From assembly GCA_025201845.1 (NCBI GenBank), contig MU604113.1:1-21270 (forward strand): a stretch of 21,270 nt of DNA, read 5' to 3'. Shown here in pieces: positions 16,265-21,270 of the stretch; positions within the stretch are counted from its first letter, which is position 1; every line of letters starts with the position of its first letter. Both the position numbers and the translations under genes were made by a program. Source of the stretch: Martensiomyces pterosporus (lineage: Eukaryota > Kickxellomycota > Kickxellomycetes > Kickxellales > Kickxellaceae). Below the pieces are notes generated by a model, which did not search any database, was not told the DNA's origin, and saw nothing but the letters and a program-made list of their open reading frames with translations.

Positions 16265-16719
16265 ATGTGTAAAATGTTCGTATCCTTCCCTGCATTCTTA
16301 TTATTTTTTGTTTTACTTATTGCTCATGCTTTTCAGATTACCTCCACCGCGCGGCATGCGGCTCATGATGGAAATACCCTGCGGATTGCCCCGCCCACCA
16401 GGCCAAGGGTGACCATGCCAAATACAACGGCAGCCACAGTGCCGGAGGTGACGGTGGCAGATACAGCGGCAGACATCATGACGGCTACAACAGCGGCGGT
16501 AGCTGGTACACAGATATAAACCAAGGCAAGAGCAGAGGTGCACCATCAAGCAGGAAAACAAGCACACCGCTGCTCACAGTCCAGCACACAACAAAGCACG
16601 GGAGCGCCCAGCATCCTGGCGGGAGGCGCACGCACCCAAAGCCCAGCACAACCCACGGCGACATCTGCAAAACCCCGCGCTGCTTTCATGACAAAGGCAG
16701 CTCCACAGCCAGCTATTGA
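16265..16719 (+). pseudogene. Possible frameshifted small secreted His/Gly-rich protein gene
   Basis: Frame A starts at the ATG at 16265 (a second ATG is at 16274) with a signal-peptide-like MFVSFPAFLLFFVLLIAHAF and stays open to 16519. Frame B, without an ATG, is open from 16369 to a stop at 16717-16719 and reads GDHAKYNGSHSAGGDGGRYS, then HHDGYNSGGSWYTDINQG. That composition is close to the secreted His/Gly/Asp-rich protein at 17663. One frameshift between about 16340 and 16410 would link signal and body, so a decayed neighbour of that gene is plausible. Against this, the hydrophobic stretch is T-rich and ends TTTTCAG, so it could be an intron (57 nt from GTATCC) rather than a signal peptide. 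The start is only 43 bases after the endonuclease III stop. Confidence 0.35.
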
Positions 16720-17662
16720 CCCAGGTTCAGCGCTGCAGCGGCGATTAGTTCAGCATGGCTTGCTCACACGGGTTCGCAGCATGCATCCGCCACATTTGCG
16801 TGTCTTTTTCTCAGCTGCTCTTGGTCTGCTTAGAGTAAATGTGCAAAACCCTTGCCGCGGATATCTACGCTCCTTTGGAGTGTGCTATATTAAGCATACA
16901 CCGAATGCGCGCACAATGCCGGAGCTTAAAAAGACTCGGCGTTGGCGATCTGCGAAAAACAATGCAGGCGGAGCAGAAGAAAAAGGGCCATTTGGACACC
17001 TATATCTATTGCACTAGAGCTGCGCAAGATGCATCGCTCTGTGCACGTGGCTCCTTTGTACTATTAATTCGCGCTCGGTACCACTCAGTTCAAATGCACA
17101 AAGGGGGTAGACTGCAAATGGCAAGGCCAAGACCACCACACACATGCTCCTCCCAGCAAAGCACACCCTGGTTCTAATTTGAGACACGCACCTCTCCTCA
17201 CACCCATACACGGAGTGTGGGCATGTAGCATTGTGCGAGACGGCGGGTCCCAAGTCAAACGAATTAAATATAGCACCTGCCTTTCGTTTCGTAGCAAAAC
17301 GGATTGTCTAGACCGTGGTCTGCAATTATGCCCCCCTTCTGCCAAGCTCATTGTGTACCGTAGAGAATGGCCCTCTCTGCGGGTGCCGATCGCTTTCTAC
17401 GCGCTCATTGTCCATCTTTGGTATATGCCTGAGCTGTATCGCCCAGGAGAACAAAAATACGTACCCGGGTGGTACACTAGAGCACAGCTCTACTGACGGC
17501 ACCGCGGATCCAGGCATATAAATACCGAAGGGTTCTCCCAGCCTCCTTTCCAAGCACTAACCATCAACATCTACCACTCCCAACTGAACACTCTACAGCA
17601 CATTTCCCACTCCACCACACACCCAATTCATCTACCTTCAACCGTTTGACAGACTTCAAGCT
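16720..17662. other. Promoter and leader of the SDHGKD-repeat gene
   Basis: This holds the upstream region of the secreted protein gene: a TATAAATA box at 17517 and a leader of over 100 bases that is CA/CT-rich and nearly free of G. A CACGTG lies near 17044. No other gene is supported. Confidence 0.6.
17517..17524 (+). promoter_or_regulatory. TATA box of the SDHGKD-repeat secreted protein gene
   Basis: TATAAATA, a consensus match, lies about 140 bases upstream of the ATG at 17663. The C/A-rich leader after it fits a highly expressed gene. Confidence 0.7.
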
Positions 17663-18421
17663 ATGCAGGTCATCGCGCCCCTTCTCGTCCTTGCTGCAGT
17701 CGCAGCAGCAGCCCCTTATGCCGGCTACCAGGCGAATCCCTACAGTGCTGCCCCTGCTGGTTACAGCACCCAGCCGGCTACTTACCCTACTCAGGGTGGC
17801 AACGGCCATTACTCTGACCACGGCAGGAATTCCGACCACGGCAAGGATTCTGACCATGGCAAGGACTCTGACCATAGCAAGGGCTCTGACCATGGCAAGG
17901 ACTCTGACCATGGTAAGGGCTCTGACCATGGCAAGGGCTCTGACCACGACAAGGATTCCGGCAAGGGTGGCAAGTATTCGGACCACAGCAAGACCGCAGA
18001 TAAGGACAATGGCGGCCATTACCAGAACAATGGCGGCCAAAGGAACTACGAGATAAAGACAGGTCCCTACAACACTCAGCCAAGCGGCGGAGACGGCGGC
18101 TACCATACCGAGGGCGGCAATGATGGCAAGGGAGACCATCGTGGTGACGGAGACAAGGGCAACCATCATGGTGGCTACAAAGACAAGGGCCATGGTGAGC
18201 AGCATAGCGATAACGACCACGAAGGCCGTGGCCACGGAAAGCACAAGTCGTCGTGTGCCGAGTCTGCTGGTGGATCTGGTACTGGATACCAGACTACTCC
18301 TGCTCCCCCTCCCCCTCCACCCTATACCTCCGTCGTTCCTCCCCCACCTCCACCAACCTACCCTACTGACACCACTGCTCCTACCCCGACCTATGCTAGC
18401 GTCCCACCTGCCTACAACTAA
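17663..18421 (+). CDS. Secreted His/Asp/Gly/Lys-rich protein with SDHGKD repeats, 252 aa
   Basis: The signal peptide is MQVIAPLLVLAAVAAAAPYA, cleaved probably after the Ala run. A Tyr/Ala/Pro/Thr stretch to residue 50 follows (GYQANPYSAAPAGYSTQPA). Residues 51-98 are eight hexapeptides of the SDHGKD type (SDHGRN, SDHGKD, SDHSKG, SDHGKG, SDHDKD). A further Gly/His/Asp/Lys region (KGDHRGDGDKGNHHGGYKDK) runs to about 195. A single Cys (KSSCAES) precedes a Pro-rich tail with two six-proline runs and YPTDTTAPTPTYASVPPAYN. It has no GPI signal and no known domain. The His/Asp density suggests divalent-metal binding or pH-dependent charge, by inference only. A strong TATA box, C/A-rich leader and downstream AATAAA point to high expression. 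The opposite strand is also open in places; this strand is chosen on signal peptide, promoter and polyadenylation signal. Confidence 0.85.
   Translation: MQVIAPLLVLAAVAAAAPYAGYQANPYSAAPAGYSTQPATYPTQGGNGHYSDHGRNSDHGKDSDHGKDSDHSKGSDHGKDSDHGKGSDHGKGSDHDKDSGKGGKYSDHSKTADKDNGGHYQNNGGQRNYEIKTGPYNTQPSGGDGGYHTEGGNDGKGDHRGDGDKGNHHGGYKDKGHGEQHSDNDHEGRGHGKHKSSCAESAGGSGTGYQTTPAPPPPPPYTSVVPPPPPPTYPTDTTAPTPTYASVPPAYN
17813..17956 (+). repeat. 18-bp tandem repeat, eight units, coding SDHGKD
   Basis: Eight consecutive 18-bp units (for example TCTGACCATGGCAAGGAC) vary mostly at third codon positions and in the last residue (D or G). They lie wholly in frame within the secreted protein gene. Confidence 0.9.
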
Positions 18422-18515
18422 GTGTTTACATGTAGCCGTGGTGACATACAGCATTGTGCTGGTGCAATCCGCTATCACCGCCGCTTTCGCCACCACTCTC
18501 AACTATCCGTTATTC

Positions 18516-18521
18516 AATAAA
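18516..18521 (+). terminator. Polyadenylation signal AATAAA
   Basis: AATAAA lies 95 bases after the stop codon at 18421 on the same strand and probably directs 3' end formation of the SDHGKD-repeat gene. Confidence 0.6.
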
Positions 18522-19412
18522 CGCAAATGCCCCCAGCATACCGCTGTCAAAGTAAAATTTAGTCGGAAGCAGCACATTGAGTCACAGCAAACGCCCCATC
18601 GCTGGCTTACCATTCCATTGGATCCTGTGATCCATTGCGGCTACATCAGAGCCTGCTGGTTCTGAGCACACCAGATGGAAAATTGGTTTCGCCACAATCG
18701 TGGGAGAAAAAACATGCCCTTGATTGCTGTGCGTCATTGTCGTTGGCGCCTCTACACTGAACTAGGAGATACACGGCACCCTCTCATTGCTACTATCAGA
18801 AATAGAGCTGGGGAGATCTCTGGGCGAGGGTATTCGTTTTGCCACAAAGGATAATAGTATTCCCTCGTCTAGGGCTAATCGATTTTCCAGTAGTGTGGGG
18901 CTAATTTAGTGTCACTTCAAAGAGCGCAGTGCTGGGGGATGGCTGTCTTCTTTTGAAACATGCTCAGTTCACGCCATTTGCTAATTGCCACACCAGACCA
19001 ACATGGGTGCCAGGCTGCGCACAAGACATTCACTACTACCACTTGTCAGCAGGTGTCGCCCAGGAACCTGAGTGGGCTTGTGGGCCAGCATCCGACCCAG
19101 CTTTGAGCGGCCCCTGTCAGCCATGTATGGCTATCGACGTGAAGGCAGCTAACAAAAGAAGCACCACTTGAGCTTGCTTCTTTTTCTCGGCCAAGCGTTT
19201 ATCCATATGGCTTCGACTGAGCCTGGAAGAGCGCTGAAGTGCGCCCGGTTTTTTGACACGCATATAAATGAGCAAGGTCCAGGCACAGCATGTAGCTTTT
19301 CGCTATGCTTCAGGCCTTGACCGTAGCGCACAAGGAAAAACAACCATCTTCACCCATCGTCATATCCCTCGCCTAGTCTGCACACTGATTCGAACTTCCT
19401 AGTACGCAAGCA
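18522..19412. other. Intergenic region upstream of the MFS gene
   Basis: About 0.9 kb. Apart from the TATA box at 19263 I see no gene, RNA or repeat. The open frame near 18929-19171 shows no family signature or signal peptide. Confidence 0.6.
19263..19269 (+). promoter_or_regulatory. TATA box of the MFS transporter gene
   Basis: TATAAAT in the context CGCATATAAATGAG, 150 bases upstream of the ATG at 19413. Confidence 0.65.
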
Positions 19413-20930
19413 ATGGCGGACTGCAGCTCCAATGGCCCCACAGCCGTTCACAGCTTTGAAACCCTCCACAACGCCCTGGATTCCGACTCTACCCGCCGCG
19501 CAGAAAAGTTGCCCGAGAGGCTGGCCGAACGGCTGCCACAAGCGCAGAGGAATGCCGACTTTTCGCATCTCCCCTACTCACCATTTTCCGAGCTGAAGAA
19601 GGCCACAATCGTCGTCATCATCGCAATCTCCGCAATCATCTCGCCGCTAGCTGCCAACATGTACTACCCAGCCATCCAACAGACAAGGGAGGACCTGCAC
19701 ACAACCATGTCTGGCATCAACGCCACAATGTCGGTGTTCACATTTGGCCAGGCAGTCTTCCCGCTCGTGTGGAGCGCAGTTGCCGACAACTATGGCCGCC
19801 GCATCGTATACCTCGCCTCGTTAGCCGTGTACATTGCTGGCAGCGCTGGGTGCGCAGTTTCACAGAATCTTGCTGGCATGATCGTGTGCCGCATTGTCCA
19901 GGCTTGCGGGGCGTCGGCAGTGCAGGGTGCAGGCGCTGGCACGATTGCTGATATATACGAGCGCGAGCGCCGCGGCACTGCGCTCGGTCTTTATTATCTC
20001 GGGCCACTCCTTGGAACCTCACTGGCGCCCCTCGTTGGCGGATACTCGGCTCAGACACTTGGATTCAGGTGGATTTTTTGGATTTTGACTATATTTGGCG
20101 GCGTCATGTTCATTGTCACCTTCCTTGGCCTGCCCGAGACTCATCGTCGTATCGTTGCCGAAAAGCACGATATTCAGCCCATCAACATTCCTACCAAGCA
20201 CAGTTTCAAGGACGGCGGAAACCCGCTTTCAGTGGTGGTCTATCTGCGCTACCCCAACATTGCAATTGTGTGCTTCCAGCTGGCGATGATCTTTGGAATG
20301 ATGTTTGGCGTCGCCAGTGTCAACCCGATCGCCTACGAGAATATATACGGTTTAAGCCAAGGAACCACAGGCCTCTGCTACCTCGGCATGGGCTGCGGTA
20401 ACATCGTTGGCGCATTTACTGGTGGTCGCATCACCGATTGGCAAATACGCCGCGAGAAGAAGCGGCTTGCAAATAAGCGACCTGCAGAGGAGAGTTGTGG
20501 CGAAAATGACTGCGCGCAGATCAGGGGTGGCATGGAGATTCGGCTCCAGACGACATGGATCGGCGGCATTCTCTTCCTTGTCGGCGTGTATACCATGGGC
20601 TGGTTCATTCAAGCACGGCTCTGTCTGGTGGCTATTATCATTGTGCAGTTTCTGATCGGGATGGGCACCAGCTTCCAGTTCAACCAAATGAGCAGCTACT
20701 TCATCGACCTCTTCCCCACGAGCGCAGCCAGTATCACCTCGGTGCAGAACTTTGTGCGTGGCGTCTGGGCTGGAGTATGCATCGAGATTCTTCCAACGAT
20801 GATCAACAACATCGGCTGGGGCCCTACATTCACCACCTTTGGCAGCTTTGCTCTGCTCGGTAGCATCCTCGTGCACGTTGTTGCAATCAAGGGCGACTGT
20901 CTGCGCAGACAGTTCAACTTTAGCGCATAA
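19413..20930 (+). CDS. MFS transporter, DHA1 (drug:H+ antiporter-1) family, 505 aa
   Basis: A twelve-helix proton-coupled efflux pump, probably at the plasma membrane. Residues 1-63 are a polar cytosolic N-terminus. Helix 1 starts near 64 (ATIVVIIAISAIISPLAANM), with YYPAI following. MFS motif A is ADNYGRR at 124-130 between helices 2 and 3. The antiporter motif in helix 5 is GLYYLGPLLGTSLAPLVGG at about 192-210, the G-x3-GP-x3-G-x3-P-x2-GG pattern of the 12-helix DHA1 group. Helix 6 ends at LPETHR, also typical. A charged loop, RREKKRLANKRPAEESCGEN, falls between helices 8 and 9. Length and motifs are complete. Closest known types are fungal Qdr/Dtr-like and related exporters, but substrate cannot be read from sequence. 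No biosynthetic cluster surrounds it. The ATG at 19413 lies in good context (GCAATGGC) 150 bases after a TATA box. Confidence 0.88.
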   Translation: MADCSSNGPTAVHSFETLHNALDSDSTRRAEKLPERLAERLPQAQRNADFSHLPYSPFSELKKATIVVIIAISAIISPLAANMYYPAIQQTREDLHTTMSGINATMSVFTFGQAVFPLVWSAVADNYGRRIVYLASLAVYIAGSAGCAVSQNLAGMIVCRIVQACGASAVQGAGAGTIADIYERERRGTALGLYYLGPLLGTSLAPLVGGYSAQTLGFRWIFWILTIFGGVMFIVTFLGLPETHRRIVAEKHDIQPINIPTKHSFKDGGNPLSVVVYLRYPNIAIVCFQLAMIFGMMFGVASVNPIAYENIYGLSQGTTGLCYLGMGCGNIVGAFTGGRITDWQIRREKKRLANKRPAEESCGENDCAQIRGGMEIRLQTTWIGGILFLVGVYTMGWFIQARLCLVAIIIVQFLIGMGTSFQFNQMSSYFIDLFPTSAASITSVQNFVRGVWAGVCIEILPTMINNIGWGPTFTTFGSFALLGSILVHVVAIKGDCLRRQFNFSA

Positions 20931-21270
20931 ACCTGCACACCTAGATTGCATCCATTCGCTTTGTATACGTGTGCATCTCCATTCATTGTAACAAATGATG
21001 TGCCTATTTCAGACCCATGCGCAAAGCTGCTGCAGCAGGGCGCGCGCTGGGCGGGGAGAGGGTTGTGGAGAAAACGTGTGGATTAGGGCCTGCGAGGCTA
21101 AAAAAGAATATGAGGCCCAATGGCGTGTGGAACACTTTGCAGTCCGCTACGCGCTCAGAGCGCCCTTCTCCGCACAAAAGCGCTCATTGCAAGTGTGGAG
21201 CAGAGCAGGGTGCGGAAATTGTCGCACCTAGCGGTCTTGCTCTCTTTCTTCCTGTTTCTCCCAGTTTCCC
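20931..21270. other. Downstream flank of the MFS gene to the right edge
   Basis: This holds the 3' end of the MFS transcript. No AATAAA was seen. The open frame at 20995-21231 has no recognisable features, and I see nothing else. Confidence 0.5.

Noticed and set aside
17787..18502. Minus-strand Val/Met/Ala-rich and Cys/His/Gln-rich frames opposite the SDHGKD repeats
   Set aside because: These are products of the 18-bp repeat read backwards; there is no promoter or signal peptide on that strand.
1..21270. Search for tRNA, rRNA, transposase, reverse transcriptase, integrase or CRISPR repeats
   Set aside because: By eye I saw no cloverleaf, no mobile-element protein motif and no spaced direct-repeat array. 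A tRNAscan or Infernal run would be needed to exclude small RNAs.

Overview
The window looks like nuclear DNA of a fungus. The evidence is compact intergenic DNA, short GT-AG introns with TAG acceptors, TATA-type core promoters, and fungal-type families (a DHA1 drug:H+ antiporter, an AAAP amino acid permease, a PF12044-type metallopeptidase with a jacalin domain, and an endonuclease III with eukaryotic active-site spacing). The secreted Pro/Thr/Tyr-rich and His/Asp/Gly-rich proteins suggest an early-diverging lineage such as Kickxellales. That placement is an impression, not a demonstration.

Layout. Left third, all on the minus strand: (1) a Pro-rich secreted protein cut by the left edge (1-782); (2) a four-exon AAAP amino acid transporter of 464 aa (1590-3428), reconstructed here from splice sites and intron phases, with one GC-AG intron; (3) a 995-aa putative zinc metallopeptidase (3873-6860) with a long repetitive Pro/Gln/Gly-rich N-terminus and a C-terminal jacalin-like domain. 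A divergent intergenic region (6861-7955) follows. The rest is on the plus strand: (4) a 749-aa secreted Pro/Thr-rich protein (7956-10205); (5) a 40-N assembly gap inside a poly-T tract; (6) a 430-aa family-16 lysine methyltransferase resembling Efm2 (10614-11906); (7) an orphan exon-like segment (12464-12587) under a composite TGAGTCACGTG site; (8) an 827-aa endonuclease III homologue with long disordered arms (13738-16221); (9) a possibly frameshifted small secreted protein gene (16265-16719); (10) a 252-aa secreted protein with SDHGKD hexapeptide repeats (17663-18421); (11) a DHA1-type MFS transporter (19413-20930).

The genes do not form an evident pathway. The recurring theme is secreted, repeat-built, low-complexity proteins (three clear, one doubtful) interleaved with ordinary transport, translation-factor-modification and DNA-repair genes. 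I found no mobile element, tRNA, rRNA or CRISPR array. I see no convincing new multi-gene system. The best leads are the orphan exon and its relation to the endonuclease III gene, the dual-frame secreted relic at 16265-16719, the metallopeptidase architecture, and a group of inverted repeats at 1159-1409.
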